Of a stretch of 64,000 nucleotides of DNA, positions 46,518 through 56,283 are shown in pieces. The notes below the pieces were generated by a model. That model was not told the origin of the DNA and did no database searches. It saw only the letters and a program-made list of their open reading frames with translations. A program made the position numbers and the translations under genes. Each line of letters begins with the position of its first letter. The first letter of the stretch is position 1. The DNA comes from Rhyacichthys aspro. Lineage: Eukaryota; Chordata; Actinopteri; Gobiiformes; Rhyacichthyidae. Location of the stretch: NCBI GenBank assembly GCA_036850595.1, contig CM072156.1, positions 3,068,834-3,132,833 on the forward strand, read 5' to 3'.

Positions 46518-47942
46518 CTAAGACCCAGGAGACTCAAACACAACTGAGGGATGAAGACTCAAGGACATGAGATCCGGAGTCATATGAACATCCAAACTAT
46601 AAAATTTGATAAAAGTGTGCGGAGAGGACCAGCCCGCCGCATCACAGATTAGTTGCAGAGGGACCCCCTTGCCAGAGCCAAGGAGGAGCCCACCCCTCTA
46701 GTTGAATGAGCTCTGACACCTATAGGCGGGGGCTGACCACACGCCTCATAGGCCAGAGCAATAGCGTCCCTCACCCAACGTGACAGTCTGCTCGGACTTG
46801 CTCCACTGTTCCGTGTGGCGGACATAAGTCCGAAGCGCACATACTGGACACAGTAAATGAAACTGCTCCGGCGTAGTAAACGGCGGAGGACAGGAAGCTT
46901 CAAGAATAATAGGATTTGAGCAGAAAAGGGAACTTTAGGGAGATAATTAGGGTGAGGATGCAAAATAACTTGACCAGGCCCGGACGGTGACACCGATAGA
47001 GCCTGCAAATCCCCAGTCCTCTAAGAGAGGTAATGGCCATGAGAAAAACAACTTTAAAATCAGAAACCTGGCAGGTGCTGACTCCAGTGGTTCAAAAGGG
47101 GCAGCCACCAGGCCCTCAAGTACAATAGCTAGGTCCCATGAAGGGACAGTCATTCTAGCAGGCGGCCTCAGCCGCTTAGCCCCTCGAATAAAGCAGGCAA
47201 TCAGTGAGTGCCTCCCAACTGTCACCCTGTCCATCAGAGCGTGGCTAGCTGAAATAGCGGCCACAAAAACCCTGAGTGTACTAGGATGAGCGCCCGAAGA
47301 CAATTTATCCTGCAGAAACTCCAGCACTGAAACAATCTGGCAGTGAACAGGGTCTGCATGGTGCGTAACGCACCTGGCTTCAAATACACGCCATTTGAGT
47401 GCGTAGGTCCTCCTAGTAGAGGGAGCGCTAGCACTCAAAATAGTATTAATAATAGGGGCTGGGAGTCCCACTTCCCTTAATTGGTCCCCCTCAGGGGCCA
47501 GACATACAGATTCCAGAGCTCCAGCCGGGGATGAAACACAGTCCCCTGCGCCTGAGAGAGGAGATCCCTCCTGGACAGAATCGGTCAAGGCGAGCCGTCG
47601 AGGAGAGCTATTATGTCTGAAAACCATATTCTGGTCGGCCAACAGGGCGCTATTAACAGGAGACAAGACCCGTGTTGACGGACCTTCACCAGGACTCCCG
47701 GGATGAGAGGAATTAGGGGAAACGCGTAAAGACGCATGTCGGGTCACACATGCGCCATTGCGTCCAGACCCAGAGGAGCTGGAGGAGTCAGAGAGAAATA
47801 GAGGGGACATTGTGCAGTCTCCACCGAGGCAAAGAGGTCCACCTCCACTTGGTAAAACTTCCCCCAAATCTGATTCACTATGTCGGGGTGAAGTCTCCAC
47901 TCTCTGTGCGTCACTGTCTGGACAGTAAATCCGCCCCCACAT
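46518..47942 (-). pseudogene. DIRS tyrosine recombinase, frameshifted
   Basis: The enzyme that would insert the circular DNA copy. The longest frame is 46947-47942. Its second half has a core-binding domain (STRRTYALKWRVFEARC, then VLEFLQDKLSSG). The catalytic domain is split: the arginine-box-I region near 47000-47035 falls at a frame change. The HxxR box (HSTRGVG) is in the frame 46649-47008, with its codons at 46697-46708. After another frame change near 46655, HTFIKFYSLDV holds the likely catalytic tyrosine (codon 46599-46601), and the stop is at 46518-46520. All expected boxes are therefore visible but lie in at least three reading frames. Bases upstream of about 47560 overlap the RNase H/MT region in another frame, which is usual in DIRS elements. 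Confidence 0.85.
47460..47910 (-). pseudogene. DIRS region after RNase H (MT-like), decayed
   Basis: In a frame different from the recombinase frame, the minus strand reads VDLFASVETAQCPLYFSLTP and then WFSDIIALLDGSP. This resembles the segment that follows RNase H in fish DIRS elements, annotated in the literature as a DNA adenine methyltransferase-like domain. I see no clear catalytic motif, at least one in-frame stop interrupts it, and it overlaps the recombinase frame. The domain name is from memory and uncertain. Confidence 0.4.
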
Positions 47943-48300
47943 TCATGTGCCCAGGGATATAAATCGCTCTTATAAGAGGAACTTGTCCTGATCCCAGAGC
48001 AGAAGCTGCCGCGCTAGCTCGTACGAGCGGCGCGAACACAGTCTGCCCTGATGATAACAGGGACAGCACAACAGCAGTCCCACATATATGGGACCACCGC
48101 TGTGCTGTCCACGCGCACCAGAACACGGTAACCCCTGAGCTGAAGGAGGAATTATTTCAGAGCCAGAAATACAGCCTTCATCTCGAGGCAATTGATGTGC
48201 CACGCGAGATGATGGCCCCCCATAAACCCTGAGCTGGTCGGCCGTCTAGGACCGCACCCCAGCTCGTAAGAGATGCGTCCGTCGTTAGCATTTTGCAACG
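47911..48300 (-). pseudogene. DIRS RNase H domain, frameshifted
   Basis: RNase H would remove the RNA template after DNA copying. Three acidic sites can be placed: the Asp in LTTDASLTSWGAVLDG (about 48274-48288), the Glu in HINCLEMKAVFLAL (about 48182-48184) and the Asp in VRVDSTAVVPYM (48107-48109). The end reads YIPGHMNVGADLLSRQ with a stop at 47911. The first two lie in different frames, with a break near GLWG/GHHLAWH, and there is another frame change before the final segment. Confidence 0.85.
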
Positions 48301-49395
48301 ACAACATGGACCTAGAGTGGGACCCAGAGTGAGAAACTGGGGTCTGAACCACATAGACAGGGTACGAAGCCTGCGGCGCGTAACCCTTATTTGCTCCAGG
48401 GATGAAATCCCCTGGCCTGAAGCCACAGCTGAAACGGTCTCATGTGCAGGCCCAAAGGAACCACTGTGGACACAGCCGCCATGAGAACCAAAATTCTCTG
48501 AAAAGAGCGCATAGTGACCCGCTGGCCTAGCCTGACTTCTCCCAGTGCTCTCAATATGGACTCCACACGAGCAGGAAACAGATGCGCCTGCATTTCGGCG
48601 GAGTCCCAAACCACGCCCAGATACGTGGTTCTCTGGGCAGGAGAGAGAACACTTTTCTTGACATTGAGTCTCAGCCCCAGAGATTCAAGATGAGTCAGTA
48701 CAATGTCCCGATGTCCCGAGACTGAGCCAGAATGAGCCAGTCGTCTATATAATTCAAAATGCGGATGCCCTGGAGCCGCAGAGGGGCCAGAGCAGCATCC
48801 ATACATTTTGTATAAGTCCAGGGTGACAAGGCTAGACCGAATGGCAGGACCTGATATTGATAAGCTTCCCCGAAGCGAACCTCAGAAATTTCCTGTGCTG
48901 TGGCAGAATTTCTATATGAAAATACGCGTCCTTCAGATCTGTGGCGATAAACCAGTCACCTAATCAGATCTGGGACACATCATTTATAGTCAGCATTTGA
49001 ACTTGAATGCCTTGAGGAAGTGGTTCAGGACGCGAAGATCCAAAATCCAAAGCATAATCCCCCATTCTTTTTGGAACCAGGAAACACCGGCTGTAATATC
49101 CGGATTGCCTGTCTGCCAGAGGAACATGTTCTATGGCCCCTTTGTCCAGCAGAACCTGCAGTTCCTCAGTCATACGCGCTCGCTCCGCTCTCACGGAAGT
49201 GAGAACCACGCCGTTGAAGCGCGGAGGCTGATACGCAAACTGAATCCTGTAGCCCCTCATGACGCTCCTACTACCCAAGGAGAGATATGTGGCAGTAATT
49301 CCCAAGCTGCCAGTTTCTCTGAAAGGGGCATTAACAGTGACACGTCGTTTGGAGGAGAGGGGGGCGGGGTGATTCTGAGGGAGAGGACTTAACAC
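48301..49395 (-). pseudogene. DIRS reverse transcriptase, stops and frameshifts
   Basis: Finger region in frame 48964-49395: GYYSRCFLVPKRMG and LTINDVSQI. This frame ends at a TGA (48964-48966). Past that stop the same frame continues with ATDLKDAYFHIEILPQ, the motif-A region. A further frame change follows near 48870. The catalytic box YIDD is at 48740-48751 within ILNYIDDWLILAQ. A frameshift within the next 50 bases, at a repeated CGGGACAT, moves to frame 48387-48806 (LNVKKSVLSPAQRTTYLGVV), the connection region. Key residues are kept but no intact frame remains. Confidence 0.9.
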
Positions 49396-49699
49396 TCCGC
49401 CGGAGACCGCTGCTCCCGAACGCCGGTGGCGGCGGGGAAAGAACAGCGGGTCTTCGAGGTTGAGTATTCATGTGCCCCTCCCAGGGGGAACCCCCGCGGT
49501 CCTGGGCGTACAGCACCAGGACTTATTTATTTATTTTTGGTTGAAATGATTGTGCGCAGGTCCACTCTTTGGAGGAGCTCGGTGGTCAGCCCCCAGATCT
49601 TACGAGGGGGGCACGATCCGCTACACTCTCCTTCTGGGCTGCACGCCTAGATTGAGCTGGACCTGACTGGGGCCGAGTGGCCGATGGTCCCGGGGTCTG
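49396..49699 (-). other. DIRS gag-RT junction, no readable protein
   Basis: GC-rich stretch between gag and reverse transcriptase remnants. It includes a TTATTTATTTATTTTTGG insertion-like word near 49522. The minus frame 49331-49516 has no recognisable motif. Confidence 0.5.
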
Positions 49700-50400
49700 A
49701 GCGCAGGGGGGGGCCTTTGCTCTAAAATGCCTCCTGATTTACAGACCCCCCACGCTCAGATCCTGTAGCAGGTCAGCCTGATACGGCTGCAACACAGTCA
49801 TAGTGTACAACGCAGCACCAGCCTGACCCGCTGCTTGAACGCCTCCCCACCAGCGATGACGTAACACGGCACGGCTTGGTGGGGAGGGTCGGTTTGCGGA
49901 GGGAGGAAGATGTCCCAGGAGAGAGGTAGCCCGCGAGCCTCTTCAACCTGGGGCATCGCCCCATAGCCCCGCGTCCCCGTCCCAACAACAGTTGAATATA
50001 TCAACGCTGACGGGATGAAGACGCGGGATGAATATGGATTACTCCACAAGTGAGCAGCTCCTCGTGGAGATCATCAAAGAAGGAGAGACCGCCACCGAGA
50101 CCTCCCCCGGCCACTCGAAAAACCAGTCTGGAGTGTTTGGGAGCCCTGGTCCTGCGGTCAATATTGAGCCGCGCCACCGCTTTGGTGACAACCTCGAGCA
50201 ACTCCTCAAACGCCACATGAGGGCGGGAGGAGCGCTGCGAGGCAGAGGTGGCCAGGGAAGAGGCGTCATTGAGACGCTGGGGAAGCACCGATGTCAGATT
50301 CATCTGGCCAGAGCGCAAGGGACAGAGAGCCCTCTGATCCCGGCGTCTCAGCCAGTTCCACACGCGACCCCCAGGATCTAAGCGGGGGCACCGCCCTGCG
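49700..50400 (-). pseudogene. DIRS gag-like region, broken
   Basis: First protein region of the element. Three frames together give gag-like features of fish DIRS: FFDDLHEELL in frame 50001-50363, then PYSSRVFIPSALIYSTVVG and GYGAMPQVEEAR in frame 49798-50049, then ALYTMTVLQPYQADLLQDL in a third frame ending near 49740. Frame changes occur near 50045 and 49850. Gag of these elements is thought to package the RNA. Assignment is by remembered similarity. Confidence 0.65.
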
Positions 50401-50621
50401 CGAGCCGAGCACGTAATGACTTTATGGGCAACAAGTCACAGTGCTCGCACTCCCCGCGTGTGCCTCCCCAAACACTCATAACAGAAGTCATGATTTTCCT
50501 CGTCAGAGAGCAACCTCTGACAAGGAGGCACACCTCTTTCCACTATCTATAGTTTATTTTATTTTTTTTATTTTTTTTTTAAAATGTTCACAGACTTGAC
50601 TGCACGAGACACAAGTGATGC

Positions 50622-50831
50622 GGTCTGAAGACAAACAGATCTGGGGACTGTTCCAGTCACGTGCCTTTTATACCTCCTGTGCCCAATCAACCAGGTGCGC
50701 CCAATCTCGCAGGTGCTGTTGATTGAGCACAAGGTATATAAGCAGGCCAAATCCCTTTGGCGTGTTTGACACACGAGCTTCACAAACGGTCCGACAAACA
50801 ATGTTTCCCATAGCGTATGCTACGCAGCATC
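50622..50831. promoter_or_regulatory. DIRS 210-bp terminal repeat, right copy (5' end, probable promoter)
   Basis: Lies upstream of the gag-like region on the minus strand and carries TATATACC in the minus orientation, so it would be the promoter side. It is the same sequence as 46147-46356. Confidence 0.5.
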
Positions 50832-50855
50832 GAAGTTTAGCTTTTGAAGGGGGAA
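50804..50855. repeat. DIRS right terminus
   Basis: TTCCCATAGCGTATGCTACG through GCTTTTGAAGGGGGAA. It is the reverse complement of 46410-46456. The sequence after 50855 shows no relation to the element. Confidence 0.85.
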
Positions 50856-51247
50856 CAAATCAGTGTATCGGCCCACACACATGACATACAGGACAAAAAC
50901 ACAAGCTGCCTGTATCCTATAGGCACCGTGTGTGCAGGATCTGTGTTAAAAATACAGAGCTGAGCTAGTATAAGGCTGGACATGATAGAAACATCAGCAA
51001 AATGGATTAACAAGTGCGTAAGCCCAAAAAAGCGTGGAGGGAAAGTTTGTTTTTGACGCAGAACAACAAGGACAGTCGTAAAATCAAAAGTCATTGCTAG
51101 CTTTTAATTAGTAAAGCACTATTTGCATTCACTTGACATGTCCAACTGAACCAGCCCTATATCTTTTTAACAAGTGGGAGCATTGTGCAAAACAGTGGAA
51201 TAAAATAGAGCAAAAAATAGCACTCTTTCCATTCGGTCTCGATCACT
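50856..51247. other. Unique non-coding DNA
   Basis: Nothing recognisable. Confidence 0.4.
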
Positions 51248-51745
51248 TAAAGCTCCACTTCTTGATTTTCTTTTTTTTGTCCTGTCTCAGACTCCACTCC
51301 TCAAAACCAGAACCTCTCCTGCTTCTCTTTTATTAAAAAAATAAAACCAGACCAGTTTTTCCTCCAAAATACTAATCCATTTGACCAAACTGAAGTTTAG
51401 AGTTTAGCGTTAGCTTAGCTGTGACTTCAGCGTCAGAACGACAATTATCTCCTCCTCGTTAAACATTACGTGATTGAATTGACAGTATTTATCTGTGTTT
51501 CGTTGTCTCCCTTTTCTCTGTTGATGCTTTTCTTTTTCAGCTGTTTCTCTGTTAAAGACATATTCAGCTGAAAAATACACTTTATCTGCAGCTATTCAAC
51601 TTCCTGGAACGTCATGTGACAAGTGTCGACCAATGGGAGCGCTCACAAGGTTTATTTGTTTCCTGAATAGAGGTTCTCATCTGTTACAATCCCCTTACAA
51701 TAAACAGTAGATGGCTCAGAAAGACAAAATACCAGGTACAGTCTG
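51248..51745 (+). repeat. R1 dispersed repeat, copy E (near full length)
   Basis: Runs from TTAAAGCTCCACTTCTTGAT to ACAAAATACCAGGTACAG. It has the same blocks as copies B and D, and includes both the AATAGAGGTTCTCATCTGTT block of copy B and the ACCAGGTACA tail of copy A. It is thus the best guide to the full repeat, about 490-500 bases. Confidence 0.8.
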
Positions 51746-52676
51746 TTTAACATTAACGTAATAGAAGGAGATAAAAGAGAAGGGTGCAAGCTAGGTTTTG
51801 ACTGCATTATTGAACTCAAAGACTGAATAAATATTGTCATAAACCGTACCCTCTCACCCTGTTAGCACTGATAAATCTAGAGCCAAAAAAAACACAAAGC
51901 TGTACAGACCTGACGACACGCTGCAGCAGAGACACCTCACTCTCTTTACAGCGAACAGAACGAGCTGTGTTCATCTGTGATCAGTGTGGAGTCAGAGGAG
52001 GAGCCAGGTCTCTGGCGAGGCTCCAGACGGAGGGGACCTGGCTCTTGAACCCGTCCAGAAGATGTCCCACCTCTGTGTCTCTACACCTCTGTTTAGAACC
52101 CTGTCTCTAACAAGCTTCATGAGAGTAATCATCTGGAGGAGAAACTGTAGCCCACACGATTTAAAGTTTCAGTATTTGGAAAAATCACAATTATCAAAAA
52201 GTTATTTATTCATTCAGTTTCTATCTGATCTGGGGGCGACTGCGTTGGTGGGTGATGTGAGCTACACTCTGGATAATTTCTAATTCATCTGTGAGTTATG
52301 AAGTGTCTCCTGATTTCTGAAGTTCGAGTATTCACTATTTACAATCCACAGAGAAGCCTCGATAACACTGAGAGGACAAACCAACACACAAACATTGATC
52401 TACGACCTTCTGACGGTGAGATAAAAGTGCTATTTACCATTTATTAATTCATGCACACAGTTTAATTTTACTAACAAGGTTTAACTTTAGAATAACCTTC
52501 CTTTTGAACGAGGATGAACTCTAGTAAAAGTCCAAATAAAGAGGTTTTTTATGTATTATTGTGTTGAGAATTATGAGAAATGTCACGAAGGAAACAAATG
52601 AATAAATAAATAAACGTTCAGGACTATTTCGCGATCGTAATGCAGTATTTGGTCATGTTACTAAACCAGAGACTAT
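51746..52676. other. Unique non-coding DNA
   Basis: No gene recognised. The 99-residue frame at 51984-52283 has no recognisable features. Confidence 0.4.
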
Positions 52677-52795
52677 AACCAGAGTACCTGGAGAAAACCC
52701 CTCCCTGAACACGGAAAGAACACGCAAACTCAACACAGAAAACCCTTGGGAATCGAACTCAGAACCTCTTTCTGTGAGGCGACAGTACATAGCTC
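52677..52795 (-). mobile_element. Divergent SINE remnant (V-SINE-like)
   Basis: GAGTACCTGGAGAAAACCCC, ACACGCAAACTCAACACAGA and GGGAATCGAACTCAGAACCT follow the order of the complete SINE's middle and tRNA-like box B. The ends are not recognisable and many bases differ, so it is an older insertion. Confidence 0.7.
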
Positions 52796-53821
52796 CATAC
52801 ATACAATATCAATTCAATTATAAAGCAGTTTTAGCGTAACACAGTATTATTTTTATCTGTGGAACATTCAGATTTGATGTGTCTGTTTTTCTGGACACAT
52901 CAAACATTCCCAACTATACCATTCTGATAAATAATTAGTTAATTTTCAGCAGAAGAACAGTGAGCTCTTTTTCTCTTGCACACTTCATTACTCACATATT
53001 TCCCTGGATCCAAACCGAGAGTCACCTGAGAGTCGGTCCATGCCAGAAATCATGATGGGATGTTAATTGCCTAATTGCACCGTGGAGTGCACCTGTTTTG
53101 AAGCATCTGCATTTGTTATGATTCTCATTTACTCAGGTTTATTTATTATTTTTTTTCATTTTCGGTCCAGAACATTCCTCGCGTTGAGGCTGATGTCATT
53201 AATTAAAGCAACCTTCACGACACGTTCAATGTCAATACGAATGCCCACAACTAGCGCTAATTAAAATGATTAATTATGATGTTACACACAATGGGAACGC
53301 AGACGAAGAGATCAAAACATCGTGATTGCCCGGTGCTGGACCCTGCCCCCCTTGGATACTGTTGCTAGGACGGAGGGTTTTTAAAACAAGTGGTAATCCA
53401 ATGGAACAATGCATCCTTGATTTAATATTGAGGTAAACAAAGACCGGTTAAGTCCTGCTCTTATTCTGAACATGGACAACGAGGACCCAGAGATTTCAAA
53501 GTGGAGCAGAACGAGGACAGAGACGTGAGGAAACGGGACGAGAGCCAGAGCACCTGTGTCCACCAGAAAATAGACCAACGCTCTCGGTTCAGTCACAACG
53601 CTGAATTACACAGACACCAAAACATTTATAACAGTATTATACCTTGAAACAGCTTCTTTTCTTTCATTCATGTAGCACAGATTTTCACCATGATATGAAA
53701 ACCTATAAAAACTGATCAGAAACAATAAAATGAGAAATCCAGATCCAGGTTAAATTTTTGTTATAAAAAGTTAAATAAAAAAAATAGGTAAATTATTCTG
53801 TTTATTACTTTTATGGACAAT
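52796..53821. other. Non-coding DNA with an AT-motif-rich block at 53.06-53.29 kb
   Basis: No gene recognised. The block has several TAATTA/TAATTG-type homeodomain-like words (see findings). Confidence 0.4.
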
Positions 53822-54490
53822 ATTTCTAGGCTCAGTCAGGGGCTGGAGAGAGTCTGGTTTGGGGACCACTATTGTCCTGTTGGCTTCGTCCAATTAGGAC
53901 AGGGATGTCCAAACTCTGGCCCGGGGGCCAAATGCGGCCCGCAGAGCAATTTTTGTGGCCTTCAGGCTCAAATTTTCATTTTTCTGCATGTGACTCTACA
54001 TAATCCAACTAAAAGAAAGCATGAATTAAAATAGATATAATTCCACTTTTCTCTGTGGTTATAATATTATAATATAGAGGGACACTAAGAGAAAAAACCT
54101 GCTAGAACAAGTGTCCAGAAAATAGATCCAACGAAGGGGACTTTAATGAAAATAAATCGGTCACCTCAGTGGCCCTCGGTATTCAATTTTGATCATTATG
54201 TGGCCCTTAGTGAGAAAAGTTTGGACACCCCTGAATTAGGATCTTCAGCGCGCACTGGGACGGTTTGCAAAGTCCGAAAGAGAGTTTGTGCTTCAAGTTG
54301 AGGACTATAAGTATCTCCAGGTCTTGTTCAGAGAGGAGCAGCTGAAGCTCGGGACCTGTAGGACTCTCTGGAGGAAATATGTCTCTCAGCTGGTCTGGAA
54401 ACATCCTGGCGTTCCACCGGAGAGCTGGAGGAAGTGTCTGGGAGAGAGAAGTCTGGTCGTCTCTGCTTAGACTCTCCCAGCTCCGATTAA
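53822..54490 (+). pseudogene. LINE reverse transcriptase remnant, interrupted by a MITE
   Basis: Plus-strand remnant of a non-LTR retrotransposon open frame. The first part (53822-53899) corresponds to the palm region (GACCACTATTGTCCTGTTGG stands where other copies encode an ADDVVLLAS-like motif). After the inserted MITE, GATCTTCAGCGCGCACTGGG would encode a DLQRAL-like segment. Then LQVEDYKYLQVLF and LWRKYVSQLVWKHPGVPPES (frame 54288-54470) match the C-terminal part of fish LINEs. Several internal deletions and a frame change near 54440 have removed any function. The catalytic Asp pair is not preserved. The exact clade was not determined. Confidence 0.7.
53900..54233 (+). mobile_element. hAT-type MITE with perfect 8-bp target duplication
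   Basis: Ends CAGGGATGTCCAAACT (left) and AGTTTGGACACCCCTG (right) form a terminal inverted repeat of about 16 bp with one or two mismatches. AATTAGGA is present at 53892-53899 and again at 54234-54241. An 8-bp duplication and CAGGG ends define the hAT superfamily. The length is 334 bp, with no transposase. It is a different family from the CAGTGGTGTCAAAC elements. It lies inside the LINE remnant, so it is younger than that LINE. Confidence 0.92.
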
Positions 54491-55126
54491 GAAAGGTAAA
54501 TTGGAAAACAAAACAGAAGCTCAGAACTTTCAATCAACACCACCTCACCAGAGAACTTACATTTAGCTCTATGACAGGACAAACTGACTCAAACACATCA
54601 TTGAGCAAAGCGGTTTTGTATGTGCCCAGTATTAATCTGTGAGATTTAATGCAAAGGTTAATAAACAAGTCTGTGGCTGCAGCAGGAAATAGCCTGTAGC
54701 TGTAATGGAGGCAAGGCTGCAACTATTTTTCATTTACCTCACTGCCAGGTTTTAATCAGGTTTTTTTTAGACTAAACCCAACGGTAGAGGTGACTCTTTC
54801 TTATAAACCCAAATGAAACTGAGAATGTGCCGTTATTGTGTCTGTTGCTCCGCTGTATAGTAAGGTTTGCATGATAATGAGAGGATTTATGGAAAGAACA
54901 GAGGAAGGATTTATACAAAAACCCAACAGGTGTCTGGTCTGGGTGCACCTCAGAAGCATTATCATCAGACACTCCATATATGGTAATACGATACATGTAA
55001 TATAAATAAACAAAAGAAAAGGGTTTGCATTTTAATCAGTTTTAAAATTAAGTTAAAGTAATATTGTGATTCTCTGGACACAATCATTTTTCAGTGTTTT
55101 AAATGCTTCATACAAAGGTAAGTCTA
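54491..55126. other. Unique non-coding DNA
   Basis: Nothing recognisable. Confidence 0.4.
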
Positions 55127-55685
55127 GTGTGCCCTTGCAAAGTTTTATGTGGCCCTTTTAGATGGATTTGTGCAGGTTTTATGTGGCCCTTCAATACATT
55201 TAGTATTATTATATTTTTTGGCACTACGTTTCATAGGTTAAGTCAGTTTTAAAATTTTCAGAGTTCGAATTCAACTTAAACCTGTTCATATCCAACTAAA
55301 ACTTGTTGAAATCCATCTAAACCTGTTGAAGTTCTACTAAAATCTGTTCAAATGCATCTAAAACCTGTTCAAATCTGTCTGAAACCTGTTCCAATCCAAC
55401 TAAAAGCTGTTGAAATCCAACAATAATCTGTTTAAATCAGACTAAAACCAGTTCCACTCCATCATAAACCTCCTCTGATCCATCTAAAACCTGTACAAAT
55501 GCAACTAAAACCATTTCCATTAAAGGAAAAATAATGTTGAAGATAAATTTTATAAGACTCAAATAAAGATGAAACCTTCCATTCCAAATTTAAATAAAAG
55601 GTTCCCAAATGTCACCATCTTCAGCCCCTGAAAGGATTCTTATTTACTATCATGGCCCCTCACCACTTTGAGTTTGACACCACTG
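55127..55685 (-). mobile_element. hAT-like element, copy 6
   Basis: Ends at GAGTTTGACACCACTG, the exact inverse of the CAGTGGTGTCAAAC start. Inside, CCCCTGAAAGGATTCTTATT and a complement-strand minisatellite (about 55270-55520, degenerate). The other end is truncated at GTGCCCTTGCAAAGTTTTAT. An ATGTGGCCCTT block occurs twice at 55148-55195, a local duplication. No clear target duplication. Confidence 0.75.
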
Positions 55686-55971
55686 TTCTAGAACATGTAA
55701 CTAAAGGTGCGAAAAATAAAAATGTTTTATTTTTAAATATATTATGCAATGTTTTTGCTTGATTTCCATGCCTCAGACCACCTCCAGCCTCTGAGCAGCT
55801 ACGGTAGCCCTGCAGGGACATGTTGTTAATGAACAAACCCAGAGGTAATCAGTCTGATGGTGAATTCAGGAAACATTTTATAAACTAAATCATTAAAATT
55901 CATAAATGACTTTGTGTGAGGATTCTGGAGCTACAAACACACTGTAGTCCTACCTGATTTGTTTCTTTCTA
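55686..55971. other. Unique non-coding DNA
   Basis: Contains the GCTACGGTAGCCCTGCAGGG block shared in inverted form with 43605-43630. Confidence 0.4.
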
Positions 55972-56283
55972 GTTTAAATCCCAAATAGTTTATTGTAAAA
56001 TCAGTCATTTGTGAAAAAACAGTCTTTCTGATCCATCTAGTGTTTATTCGAAGGGATTGTAATAGATGAGAACCTCTATTCAGGAACAGAAAATCTTGGA
56101 GCGCTCCCATTGGTCGACACTTGTCACATGACGTTCCAGGAAGTTTAATAGCTGCAGATAAAGTGTATTTTCAGCTGAATATGTCTTTTAACAGAGAAAC
56201 AGCTGAAAAAGAAAAGCATCAACAGAGAAAGGGAGGCAACGTAAAACACAGATAAATACTGTCAATTCAATCATGCAATGTTT
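55972..56283 (-). repeat. R1 dispersed repeat, copy F
   Basis: Reverse complement of the right half of copies B and E: TAGATGAGAACCTCTATTCA, GCGCTCCCATTGGTCGAC, CATGACGTTCCAGGAAGTTT and AACACAGATAAATACTGTCA. It stops near TCATGCAATGTTT, so the left half is missing. Confidence 0.8.

Larger units (their letters stand above)
46045..50855 (-). mobile_element. DIRS-like tyrosine-recombinase retrotransposon, nearly full length, decayed
   Basis: A 4.8-kb element reading right to left: gag-like region, reverse transcriptase/RNase H, then tyrosine recombinase, which is the DIRS order. Instead of long terminal repeats and an integrase it has DIRS-type ends: non-identical partly inverted termini, two near-identical 210-bp repeats (46147-46356 and 50622-50831), and an internal complementary region at 46347-46456. 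DIRS elements are thought to copy through a closed circle and insert by recombinase without a target duplication; none is seen here. All coding regions carry stops or frameshifts, so this copy cannot encode working proteins. The high match of the two 210-bp repeats suggests it is not very old. Confidence 0.9.

Noticed and set aside
46045..50855. LTR (Ty3/gypsy) retrotransposon or endogenous retrovirus
   Set aside because: A tyrosine recombinase with HxxR and Tyr boxes replaces the integrase, there is no protease or envelope signal, and the ends are DIRS-type.
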